A stretch of DNA of 43,894 nucleotides from contig CACZHT010000024.1 in NCBI GenBank assembly GCA_902781045.1, forward strand, positions 1-43,894, written 5' to 3'. Made by a program: the position numbers and the translations under genes. A model generated the notes under the pieces. It did no database searches and was not told where the DNA came from. It was given only the letters and a program-made list of their open reading frames with translations. Positions 26,005 through 33,499 of the stretch are shown here, one piece after another (position 1 is the first letter of the stretch; every line of letters starts with the position of its first letter). Origin of the DNA: an uncultured Bacteroidales bacterium (GTDB taxonomy: Bacteria; Bacteroidota; Bacteroidia; Bacteroidales; Muribaculaceae).

Positions 26005-27474
26005 TCAATAGTTGGGCCTGTAAGTCATGCGGGTGATGACACCACACCACACGTTGTTCAGCAACACGCCCGAGGCCGTTGTGCCCCCGAAGAGGTAGAT
26101 GAAAGGCACTTGCCACTCGGTCGTGGGCTTGCTCACACGGCGCGGCGCGCCGTTGACGCTGTAGCTGCGGCTCTCGATGATGGCCTGTGCACCGCCCATC
26201 GATGGCATGTGGCTCGGCCACTGCATGCTGCTGGCAGCCTTCTGCCAGGTGATGCCCTGATTGTTCGAGATGTAGGTCGTGCGGTTGGAGCTGCCGTCGG
26301 CCTTGAAGCCGCCCATCAGCAGCCATGAGTCGTGCAGCGTGGACTTGTAGTTGATGGGATTCACACTGTAGGTGTAGTACGACACCAGGATGGCGTCGCG
26401 CAAGGCGGGCAGTGTGTCCTGGGCGTTGCTGATGATGGCCCAAGTCTCGCCGTCATACCCCCAGGTCTTATTGCTCAGGGAGCCATCGGCCAGCACGCCG
26501 CCCACCATCACTGCCTGCGGCGACACTGTCCAGCTGTTGTCGGCGATGACCAGTTGCGACAGACCGCTCAACGGGAAGTCGGCGGGCACAGCCTTGGCGA
26601 CATGCCCCTCGCGGCGGGGATATTCGTCGAGCTGGGGCACCTCGTCGGCGGTGATGCCCAGCACACGGTTGCCATAGCCGCCGATAATCGTGTGCCAGCG
26701 CTGGCCGGTGGCTGTCCAGGTTTTGCCGTCGTCGCTGGTGTGCATGTTGCCCTCGGTGTCGAGCACATACAGCTTGCTGTCGCTGGAGGCCAGCGAGGTC
26801 ACATCGGGAACAAAGTCGCCCTTGAACACGTCGGTGTCCCATGGGCCGTCGGCATTGTAGGCCGATGACAAGAAGTAACCGGCATCGTTCTGCAGCAAGC
26901 ATATCACCAGGTTGTTCCAACGGACTGTGCGCTGGGCAATATTGTCACTGCCTGCACCGGGCAGGTCGCTGCGCGACTCCACAGGCCAGGTGAGCGTGTC
27001 GGGCTCGCTCTTGTGCACATTGATGTGAACATCATAGTTGCGGGTCACGGTGCCGTCGTAGGAAGTGACCTCAAGACGGACAGTGCCGGTGAAGTTCATG
27101 CTGTCGGTCGAAGCGCTGCGGTAGGTGATGGTGTCGCGCTGCACGGTGCCGTTCTTGCTGTAGGTCAGATAATACTTCGCCTGGCGCACCGATGAGCGGA
27201 AGCTGACTGTGGTGAGCAGGCTTGAAATATTGGTGCCCACAGGCAGTGAGTCCACGTTGTAAATCTGGCCACGAACCGGGTCGATAGTGAAGTGCACCGA
27301 GTCCAGCTTGGCCGACACGTTCTTGCTGTTCTGCAGACGGAACGACAACACCAGCGCATTGGTCGCACTGGTCGAGTAGGTCTCGACTTCCTCGGTCTCT
27401 TTTTTGTCTTTGCACGAGCTCACGGCCAGCGCAAGCAGTGCAATCATCGCTATGACGTAATTGATATGTCTCAT
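26005..27474 (-). CDS. DUF6242-family lipoprotein
   Basis: A 489-residue lipoprotein: MRHINYVIAMIALLALAVSSC gives a lipobox with Cys21. This start was taken because five extra residues of the longer frame (27489) add nothing to the signal peptide. Residues about 35-155 are an Ig-like N-terminal domain with FRLQNSKNVSAKLDSVHF. The rest is a propeller with Asp-box/BNR-like motifs (TSDDGKTWTATG, SNNQGITWQKA) and kelch-like FGGTTASGVLLNNVW. This fits DUF6242, the usual first gene of the uppS-bamA block. It is probably anchored in the outer membrane; its exact role is unknown. Confidence 0.9.
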   Translation of the reverse strand: MRHINYVIAMIALLALAVSSCKDKKETEEVETYSTSATNALVLSFRLQNSKNVSAKLDSVHFTIDPVRGQIYNVDSLPVGTNISSLLTTVSFRSSVRQAKYYLTYSKNGTVQRDTITYRSASTDSMNFTGTVRLEVTSYDGTVTRNYDVHINVHKSEPDTLTWPVESRSDLPGAGSDNIAQRTVRWNNLVICLLQNDAGYFLSSAYNADGPWDTDVFKGDFVPDVTSLASSDSKLYVLDTEGNMHTSDDGKTWTATGQRWHTIIGGYGNRVLGITADEVPQLDEYPRREGHVAKAVPADFPLSGLSQLVIADNSWTVSPQAVMVGGVLADGSLSNKTWGYDGETWAIISNAQDTLPALRDAILVSYYTYSVNPINYKSTLHDSWLLMGGFKADGSSNRTTYISNNQGITWQKAASSMQWPSHMPSMGGAQAIIESRSYSVNGAPRRVSKPTTEWQVPFIYLFGGTTASGVLLNNVWCGVITRMTYRPNY

Positions 27475-27486
27475 CACTTTGCTTTG

Positions 27487-27494
27487 CAAAATTA
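27487..27494 (-). promoter_or_regulatory. -7 box for the DUF6242-uppS-bamA cluster
   Basis: On the minus strand TAATTTTG matches TAnnTTTG and lies 12 nt before the DUF6242 start; a -33 box is not clear. It implies a very short leader. Confidence 0.45.
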
Positions 27495-27599
27495 GGGTGT
27501 AAAATTAGTACAATGCCATTTAATGGCAGCAATCATTTAAGATATTAAAGGGCAAAAAGGCAATTTTTACACCTTTTTAACGCGAAAACTACCCGAAAA

Positions 27600-27631
27600 G
27601 TTGCACAACAGCCAAAAAACCTATACTTTTG
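27600..27631 (+). promoter_or_regulatory. Promoter of prmC, almost touching the start codon
   Basis: GTTG (27600-27603), 20-nt gap, TACTTTTG (27624-27631). The prmC ATG is at 27636, so the expected transcription start falls within a few bases of the ATG. Confidence 0.6.
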
Positions 27632-27635
27632 GAGC

Positions 27636-28484
27636 ATGAAAATCTGTGAAATCTCTCAACTGATGCACCGTCGCCTGGATGCCATCTATGGCAAGGGCGA
27701 GGTGGACGCCATCGCACGCATCATCATGGAGGAAGTGTTGCACTACTCGACTGTCGACAGCATCCTGCGTGCGCAGAACGAAGCTCCCGAGTTCATACCC
27801 GGCAGGCTCGAGGACATCATCCGGCGCCTTGAGCGCAACGAACCCATCCAGCACATCCTGGGAGTGGCTGTCTTCCACGGCCATCGATTCAGTGTTACAC
27901 GAGCCACACTCGTCCCGCGGCCCGAAACCGAGCAGCTGGTCGACCTCATCGTTGATGGCAACGGCCAGCGTGAAGACCTGCGGGTGATGGACGTGGGCAC
28001 GGGGTCGGGATGCATCGCCATCTCGTTGGCAAGGGCACTCAAGTTCGCCCAGGTCACTGCCATCGATGTCAGTCAAGAGGCACTGGCTGTGGCTCAAGCC
28101 AACGCCCAGGCGCTCAAAGCGAGGGTGAAATTTCAGCGTGCCGACATTCTGGCAATGCCGCTATGGCCAGCCCAATCGCTCGACATCCTGGTGAGCAACC
28201 CGCCCTATGTGTGCCACAGTGAGCGTGCCGACATGGAGCGCAATGTCCTCGACTATGAGCCGGCCAACGCACTGTTTGTCCCCGATGACGACCCATTGCT
28301 GTTCTATCGGCCCATTGTCCGACAAGCGGCACATGCCCTGGCTGATGGTGGACAGCTGTATCTCGAGGTCAACCGCCGCTATGCCAGCGACGTGGCTGCA
28401 CTCATCACCGCCGCCGGACTTGTCGACACTCGCATCCACCTCGACACCTTCGGCAACCAGCGCTTTGTCACCGCCCAGAGATGA
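27636..28484 (+). CDS. prmC: Peptide chain release factor N5-glutamine methyltransferase
   Basis: A 282-residue SAM-dependent methyltransferase (HemK/PrmC) that methylates the Gln of the GGQ motif of release factors. Seen: N-terminal helical domain (about 1-85), the SAM motif VMDVGTGSGCIAISLA (about 110-125), and the catalytic NPPY motif (SNPPYVCHSE). The start at 27636 aligns with the helix that opens the family; the next ATG (27663) would remove it. The stop codon lies inside the left arm of the palindrome at 28481-28560. Divergent from the DUF6242 cluster. Confidence 0.95.
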   Translation: MKICEISQLMHRRLDAIYGKGEVDAIARIIMEEVLHYSTVDSILRAQNEAPEFIPGRLEDIIRRLERNEPIQHILGVAVFHGHRFSVTRATLVPRPETEQLVDLIVDGNGQREDLRVMDVGTGSGCIAISLARALKFAQVTAIDVSQEALAVAQANAQALKARVKFQRADILAMPLWPAQSLDILVSNPPYVCHSERADMERNVLDYEPANALFVPDDDPLLFYRPIVRQAAHALADGGQLYLEVNRRYASDVAALITAAGLVDTRIHLDTFGNQRFVTAQR

Positions 28485-28560
28485 TACAATCGGGGACGGT
28501 TCTGTTTTGTATCATTTTGGCTGATTTGATACAAAACAGAACCGTCCCCGATTGTATCAT
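28481..28560. repeat. Perfect 34-bp-arm palindrome (REP/RAYT-like element)
   Basis: Left arm 28481-28514 and right arm 28527-28560 are perfect reverse complements over 34 bp, with a 12-nt spacer. The core GGGGACGGTTCTGTTTTG matches, from memory, palindromes widespread in bacteria and linked to REP-associated tyrosine transposases. The left arm includes the prmC stop codon, and the right end is 12 nt from the -33 box of the next gene. It can also act as a terminator for prmC. Confidence 0.9.
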
Positions 28561-28572
28561 TTTCAGGGAGGA

Positions 28573-28604
28573 CTTGTGGAGGTGGTGATTATTTAGTACC
28601 TTTG
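28573..28604 (+). promoter_or_regulatory. Promoter of the nucleoside-hydrolase/kinase lipoprotein gene
   Basis: CTTG (28573-28576), 20-nt gap, TACCTTTG (28597-28604). This argues against a TTG start at 28602 and supports ATG 28629. Confidence 0.7.
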
Positions 28605-28628
28605 CGCAAAACTATTAAAACAGATAAT

Positions 28629-30584
28629 ATGATACAGAAAACTATGACGAGAACTCTGCGGCTGGCAGTGATTGCGCTGGCCGTGCTTGCAATGGCGACC
28701 CTCAACTCCTGCGTGTCGCAGAAGACCACCGTCGCACCAGTTGCTTACCAGCCTCAACCCGCTCAGCCCAAGGCGATACCGATGATTCTGGACTCAGACT
28801 TCGGCAGTTCGACCGATGACCTGTTTGCCCTGATGATGCTCAACCACTACATCGACGAGGGCAAGGTAGACCTCAAGGGTGTGGTGGTCGACCGCGAGGG
28901 CGAGAAGAATGCCCAGCTGGTGGATGTGTTCAATACCTACTATGGTCACCCCGATATCCCCATCGGTCTGGAGCGCAACGGCGTGAAGAATCCGCGTTGC
29001 TTTATCCCCTACAACGGCATTGTCGACCTCAAGGACGCACAGGGCAACCCGCTCTATCGTCGTGCCCAGGAGGGCAAGCCCTTTATGGACGGCTACAAGC
29101 TCTATCGCAAGCTCTTGAGCCAGGCCGATGACCACTCGGTGGTGGTCGTGGCCATCGGCTTTGTCACCACGTTGGCCGAGCTGTTCCAGTCGGGTGCCGA
29201 CGAATATTCGCAACTCAATGGTGTGGATCTCTTCGGCAAGAAGGTCAAGGCGGTCTACATCCAGTCGGGGCGCTTCGAGTCGGGCGACAGCCTCAGCGGA
29301 TACAACATGCGTGCCGCCTCGCGGCAGTCGGCCATCTTCTACGACAAGTTGCCGCACAATGTCGACATCGTCATGTCGCCCAGCAACATTGGCGACCTGA
29401 TGGACTATCCTCCCAAGGACGTGCTGGTGGACTTGTCCTACACCGAGGTCAATCCCATCAAGTCGGTCTACACCTACTACACCTGCGACACAGGTCAGCG
29501 CATGTGGGACACCAACTGTCTGGTGAACGCTGTGCTGGGCGATCAGGAGTACATCATGTCGCCACGGGGCTATGTGACCTTTGTCGACAAGGGCGAGGAG
29601 TCGCTCATGCTCTTCAAGCAGGATCCCAACGGCAATGCCCGCTACCAGATGCCGGGTGACACCTACTTTGCCAACGAGAAATTGATGGACATCCGCCGCC
29701 ACACTCGCATGAACGACCATCCGGCCCGATACAGCATCGAGGCTCCGCAACCCCAGTACATTCGCCACGATGCTGTCGTGTGGGCGCAGGAACGTCTTAA
29801 CCAGCTGGTTGACAAGTATGTGGGTTCGGCCGGCAACACGCTCGACCCCGACGACGTGCGCATGCTTTTCCGTCCGCTGGGCTACACCGGACCCAATGCG
29901 CTCGACTTCCAGGAGGCCGAGCAGGTGGTGACCGATGCAGTCTATGACCGCATGCTGCAGAAGGCCATCCGCAATGGCAAGACCGATCTGGTCATCATTA
30001 CCGGTCCACCGGCCAGCGGCAAAAGCACGGCCATCAAGCAGCTCAATCTCAAGAAAGCAGGTCTGATTTACGATTCAAACTTGCTGGGCGAGGGCACATT
30101 GCAGACAGTCATCGACAAGGCCAAACGAGCCGGCATGCAGAAGATTACGCTAGTGCCCGTCTACAACGACCCGCTCACTTGCTACAAAAACAGCATCAAC
30201 CGTGGCCAGCGCACATGGCGCTACACCGCCGTCGACCATCTGGTCAACTCGTTCCGCGACAATGTGGGTCGCCTCGACAAGATTCGCAAGGCTTATCCTG
30301 ACCTGGAGATTGTCCCCGTCGATTGCACAAACAACCAGGGTTGGAAGCGGGCCTCTATTGACGAAGCACTCAAGTGGAACTACGGTGTAACCGATGCCGA
30401 GCTTAACGCTGTACTCACCCATCTGAACAAGCTCATCGACGATGGCGAACTGGATGCCAGTGTCATCGAGAGTGCCACAGGCAACCTCAATGCCATTGCC
30501 GGATTGAGTGGTGCCAATGCAGCTCTGGCCCGTCAAATCATGCAGAAGGTTAGCGCCATCATGCAGGAGTACCGCATGCGATAA
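28629..30584 (+). CDS. Lipoprotein fusing a nucleoside-hydrolase-like domain to a zeta-toxin-like P-loop kinase
   Basis: A 651-residue protein. A hydrophobic leader ends in LNSC (Cys28), a plausible lipobox. Residues about 49-330 look like an inosine/uridine nucleoside hydrolase: IPMILDSDFGSSTDDLFALM carries Asp55, Asp57, Asp63 and Asp64 of the calcium/ribose site, though one acidic position of the usual motif is Ser. Residues about 450-600 contain Walker A GPPASGKST (459-467, Lys465), then LIYDSNLL and a NDPLTCYKNSINRGQ segment with the layout of zeta-toxin/polynucleotide-kinase-like enzymes. Known zeta toxins phosphorylate UDP-GlcNAc. A kinase on an exported lipoprotein is odd because ATP is not expected outside the cytoplasm, so the lipobox or the activity may not be real. 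Followed 46 nt later by a small lipoprotein gene. Confidence 0.85.
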   Translation: MIQKTMTRTLRLAVIALAVLAMATLNSCVSQKTTVAPVAYQPQPAQPKAIPMILDSDFGSSTDDLFALMMLNHYIDEGKVDLKGVVVDREGEKNAQLVDVFNTYYGHPDIPIGLERNGVKNPRCFIPYNGIVDLKDAQGNPLYRRAQEGKPFMDGYKLYRKLLSQADDHSVVVVAIGFVTTLAELFQSGADEYSQLNGVDLFGKKVKAVYIQSGRFESGDSLSGYNMRAASRQSAIFYDKLPHNVDIVMSPSNIGDLMDYPPKDVLVDLSYTEVNPIKSVYTYYTCDTGQRMWDTNCLVNAVLGDQEYIMSPRGYVTFVDKGEESLMLFKQDPNGNARYQMPGDTYFANEKLMDIRRHTRMNDHPARYSIEAPQPQYIRHDAVVWAQERLNQLVDKYVGSAGNTLDPDDVRMLFRPLGYTGPNALDFQEAEQVVTDAVYDRMLQKAIRNGKTDLVIITGPPASGKSTAIKQLNLKKAGLIYDSNLLGEGTLQTVIDKAKRAGMQKITLVPVYNDPLTCYKNSINRGQRTWRYTAVDHLVNSFRDNVGRLDKIRKAYPDLEIVPVDCTNNQGWKRASIDEALKWNYGVTDAELNAVLTHLNKLIDDGELDASVIESATGNLNAIAGLSGANAALARQIMQKVSAIMQEYRMR

Positions 30585-30630
30585 GTTTTATTGGCATGAT
30601 TTTTGCTTTGAGTTGAAAAAAGTCTCAAAA

Positions 30631-31110
30631 ATGATGAAAAAGGTTTTATCGCTAGTGCTGGCCATGGGTGTGGCTCTGGGATTGACATCGTGTAAGGAAC
30701 ATTACTCCGACGGCGAGAAGGTGGGAACGCTCATCGAGTTTGCCAAGTCGGGACTCATCTGGGACTCGTGGGACGGGCGTCTGAATCTGACTCAGACCGG
30801 CATGAACACCGCTGGAGAGCCTTTCGAGTTCTCGTTTGACAACGACCGTACTGGTCAGGACTCGCTCATCAGCCTGATGCAGCAAGCTCAAGTCGAGGGC
30901 TGGAAAATCAAGATCAAGTACCACCGTGTCAAGGGATGGAACTGGTTTGGGAACCGCGGACGGTCAGACTACTTTGTGGATGATATGGCCGTACTCGACA
31001 AGAACTTTGCCAACATCATGCGCCAGCACGAGAGTGGTGGCGGTCGTGTGGTCGACACGGTCTATGTCGTTCTCGACAAGGCCGAGCTGCGTCAGCACTT
31101 GAACAAGTGA
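30631..31110 (+). CDS. Small lipoprotein of unknown function
   Basis: A 159-residue protein with a lipoprotein signal (MMKKVLSLVLAMGVALGLTSC). The mature part (KVGTLIEFAKSGLIWDSWDGRLNL; WKIKIKYHRVKGWNWFGNRGRSDYFV) is a small beta-rich domain. Similar Bacteroidota lipoproteins are, from memory, often labelled 6-phosphogluconate dehydrogenase by mistake; nothing here suggests such an enzyme. ATG at 30634 is an equal alternative start. It lies 46 nt after the hydrolase/kinase fusion gene with no terminator between, so both may be co-transcribed. Confidence 0.82.
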   Translation: MMKKVLSLVLAMGVALGLTSCKEHYSDGEKVGTLIEFAKSGLIWDSWDGRLNLTQTGMNTAGEPFEFSFDNDRTGQDSLISLMQQAQVEGWKIKIKYHRVKGWNWFGNRGRSDYFVDDMAVLDKNFANIMRQHESGGGRVVDTVYVVLDKAELRQHLNK

Positions 31111-31150
31111 CCAGTGAGTCATTAGTTTGCGGCACAATTTCTAAAAAAAT

Positions 31151-31191
31151 GCTGGCCATCAGGCAAATCACTGCCCGATGGCCAGTTTTTT
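31151..31191 (+). terminator. Rho-independent terminator after the small lipoprotein
   Basis: A 14-bp stem with one mismatch (31152-31165 with 31172-31185), 6-nt loop, then TTTTTT. An A-run before the stem would let it work on the other strand too. Confidence 0.9.
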
Positions 31192-31201
31192 AGTTCGAAT
31201 G

Positions 31202-31233
31202 TTTGCAATTTCGATTTTTTTTTGCTATCTTTG
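31202..31233 (+). promoter_or_regulatory. Promoter of the PKD/T9SS-DUF4492-cydAB unit
   Basis: TTTG (31202-31205), 20-nt gap, TATCTTTG (31226-31233), a full consensus match 31 nt before the ATG at 31265. Confidence 0.8.
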
Positions 31234-31264
31234 TCCCAAATTATTAACATTAAACCAAAAAAGA

Positions 31265-33166
31265 ATGAGAAAATCTTTACTTCTACTGGGTGCCCTGGCA
31301 TGGCTGGGCATCACGGGCCAGGCACAAGGTGTTGTGGCCAACTTCTCGTGTGACGAGGCTACGGTCGCTTACTATGAACAAGGTTGGGACAGCGAGGACG
31401 AAGCCGCGACATGGACCTACGAGTCGACCAGCAGTGAGACGTGGCAGTTGCGAGCCACACCCACAACCTATGGCGCAACGCCGTTCACCACTATCGAGAG
31501 TGGCAGTCAGTATAGCCTGACGCTGAAATATGGCAGCAGCCAGCATGAGACAGCCACATCGCCCGTCATTGACATTCTGCCGGGTAGCACATTGCAGTTC
31601 TACTGCTTTGCTAATGCGGGCTACTTGATCTACGGTGCCTGGAAGCTCTATGCCATCGAGGGCGAGAACACGTCTTTGCTCATTGATCAATTCTTATGGG
31701 CGCAGGACAATGCCTATGATGGTGCCCGATGGGTCAAGTTTGAGGTTGATTTGGCCGAATATGCAGGCAAGTCGGTACAGTTCTCGTTTGTCTACGAGGG
31801 TAACTATGGTGAGGATGAAGCACTGGACGGATTCCGCGTTGTGCAGGTCGATGACAATGCCACCAGCATCACCATCAACGAGGGCGAGCAGGTGCATTTC
31901 AAAGACCTGTCGATAGGCGACATTGTCAATCGCAGTTGGACCTTTGATGGCGGAGAACCCAGTACTTCGACCGAACAAAATCCTGTCGTGACCTATAATC
32001 ATGCCGGAGAATATGCCGTCACGCTGGTGGTTAACGGCAGCGCTACGGTCACTCGCCAGGGCTATGTCATCGTCAAGGGGCAGGCTCCTGATGCCCGCAT
32101 CGGCATGCCCGAGGAGGCGTATCTGTCGCCCTTCTGTGCCGCCTTTGTTCCCACCGAGGTGCCCGTGCAGTTCCGTGACTTGTCGAGCGGACGACCCACT
32201 GCTTGGGCGTGGGAGTTTACCGGTACCGAACCTCTGACCAGCACCGACCAGCATCCCATTGTGACTTATCCCAGCAAGGGGAGCTATAGCGTGATGCTCA
32301 CCGCCAGCAACGATCTGGGCAGCGACCAGGACATCATGTTCTATGCCGTGCAGGCGGGAGGCGCACAGTATGTGTGGAACATTGCGCCCGAGGAGAACAG
32401 CGACCTGGCCGCCATCGAGATGGGCTGGTATGGCAACTATGGCGGTACTAACTGGCTGGGAATGCCCGAATTTGGCGAGCACTTCCAGGCTCCGTTGGCA
32501 CCCGCGCAGATTGACAGTGTGGCCGTCTACTTCGCTAAGACCACTTGTGTCACGACCGATGCCGACATCACCGTCAAGATCCAGGCAGCCGATGCCAACG
32601 GTATGCCCGGTGATGTGTTGGCTCAGAGTTCCCTCAAGGCTTCGCAACTGCAGTATGACGACCAGAACGTGGTCGAGACCGTGTGGCACTTTGACCAGCC
32701 TGTGCCTGTCACAGGTGAGTTCTTCGTCACCATTGGCGGCTTCCCGAACGAGGACGGCGACGACATTGCGATGCTGGTTCATCGCCGTGCGGCGGGCGAG
32801 AAGTGCTCGGCTTGGCAATATGTGCTCGACGATGACGGTGGATGGGGATATCTTGAGACTGGACAATGGTATGAGAATGTCGACGACCCCATGTCGTTTG
32901 CCATCTGCCCCATCCTTGACTATGATGTGGACGACTTGACTGCTCTGCCCACAACTGTGACCGATGGCCGTGCTATTGTGACCGTCGCAGGCGATCGGGT
33001 GCTGACTGCAGGTGCCGAGGTTGTCAATGTCTACGACCTCAATGGCCGTTGCGTCATCAGTGCCAAGGGGCAGCAAGCCATTGAGCTGGGCAGCCTGCCC
33101 AGTGGCGTCTATATTGTGCGCGCTCAGGCCGGCAACCAAGTACAAACTCTCAAAGTTATTAAGTAA
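31265..33166 (+). CDS. Secreted PKD-domain protein with T9SS type A sorting tail
   Basis: A 633-residue exported protein (MRKSLLLLGALAWLGITGQAQG). The start was placed here because the longer frame (31178) runs through the promoter. Residues about 20-195 form a jelly-roll, choice-of-anchor-like domain (YYEQGWDSEDEAATWTYES). Two PKD-like domains follow (about 200-275 with RSWTFDGGEPSTS, and 280-365 with WAWEFTGTEPLTS). A beta-rich middle (about 370-555) has a SVAVYFAKTTC strand. The C-terminal 70 residues (VVNVYDLNGRCVI, LPSGVYIVRA, KVIK end) are a type A T9SS sorting domain. The layout parallels the dockerin protein at 8734. Its stop lies 4 nt before DUF4492, linking it to cydAB. Confidence 0.88.
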   Translation: MRKSLLLLGALAWLGITGQAQGVVANFSCDEATVAYYEQGWDSEDEAATWTYESTSSETWQLRATPTTYGATPFTTIESGSQYSLTLKYGSSQHETATSPVIDILPGSTLQFYCFANAGYLIYGAWKLYAIEGENTSLLIDQFLWAQDNAYDGARWVKFEVDLAEYAGKSVQFSFVYEGNYGEDEALDGFRVVQVDDNATSITINEGEQVHFKDLSIGDIVNRSWTFDGGEPSTSTEQNPVVTYNHAGEYAVTLVVNGSATVTRQGYVIVKGQAPDARIGMPEEAYLSPFCAAFVPTEVPVQFRDLSSGRPTAWAWEFTGTEPLTSTDQHPIVTYPSKGSYSVMLTASNDLGSDQDIMFYAVQAGGAQYVWNIAPEENSDLAAIEMGWYGNYGGTNWLGMPEFGEHFQAPLAPAQIDSVAVYFAKTTCVTTDADITVKIQAADANGMPGDVLAQSSLKASQLQYDDQNVVETVWHFDQPVPVTGEFFVTIGGFPNEDGDDIAMLVHRRAAGEKCSAWQYVLDDDGGWGYLETGQWYENVDDPMSFAICPILDYDVDDLTALPTTVTDGRAIVTVAGDRVLTAGAEVVNVYDLNGRCVISAKGQQAIELGSLPSGVYIVRAQAGNQVQTLKVIK

Positions 33167-33170
33167 AGAG

Positions 33171-33479
33171 ATGACACAGGGCGAAGATAAACTGCGCGGC
33201 GACAACTGGCTGCAACGTGTGTTCTACTTCTATGTCGATGGCTTCAAAGCCATGACGCTGGGGCGGACATTGTGGGCCATCATTGCCATCAAGGTGGTCA
33301 TCTTCTTTGTCATCGTGCGGTTTATCTTCTTCCCTAACTACCTGGCTGGCAAGGCCGACACCGACGAGCAGAAGGCCGACTACGTCAGGCACGAGTTGGT
33401 CGGAGAGCAGCAAGAGACGAGAATCGAGAGCATGTCCAGAAATGCCGATACGGTCTCAGACACGATAACCGATAACTGA
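33171..33479 (+). CDS. DUF4492 small membrane protein
   Basis: A 102-residue protein with one transmembrane helix (about 30-55: LWAIIAIKVVIFFVIVRFIFF) preceded by DNWLQRVFYFYVDGFKAMTLGR, the pattern of DUF4492. In Bacteroidota this family sits just upstream of cydA and is likely an assembly or accessory factor of the bd oxidase; this is inference from context. The charged tail after the helix would face one side of the inner membrane. The gap to cydA is 20 nt. Confidence 0.92.
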   Translation: MTQGEDKLRGDNWLQRVFYFYVDGFKAMTLGRTLWAIIAIKVVIFFVIVRFIFFPNYLAGKADTDEQKADYVRHELVGEQQETRIESMSRNADTVSDTITDN

Positions 33480-33499
33480 TAACCCTAAAAAACTGCAAT

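Noticed and set aside
28602..28628. TTG start at 28602 for the hydrolase/kinase lipoprotein
   Set aside because: This codon lies within the -7 promoter box; ATG 28629 directly precedes the signal peptide.
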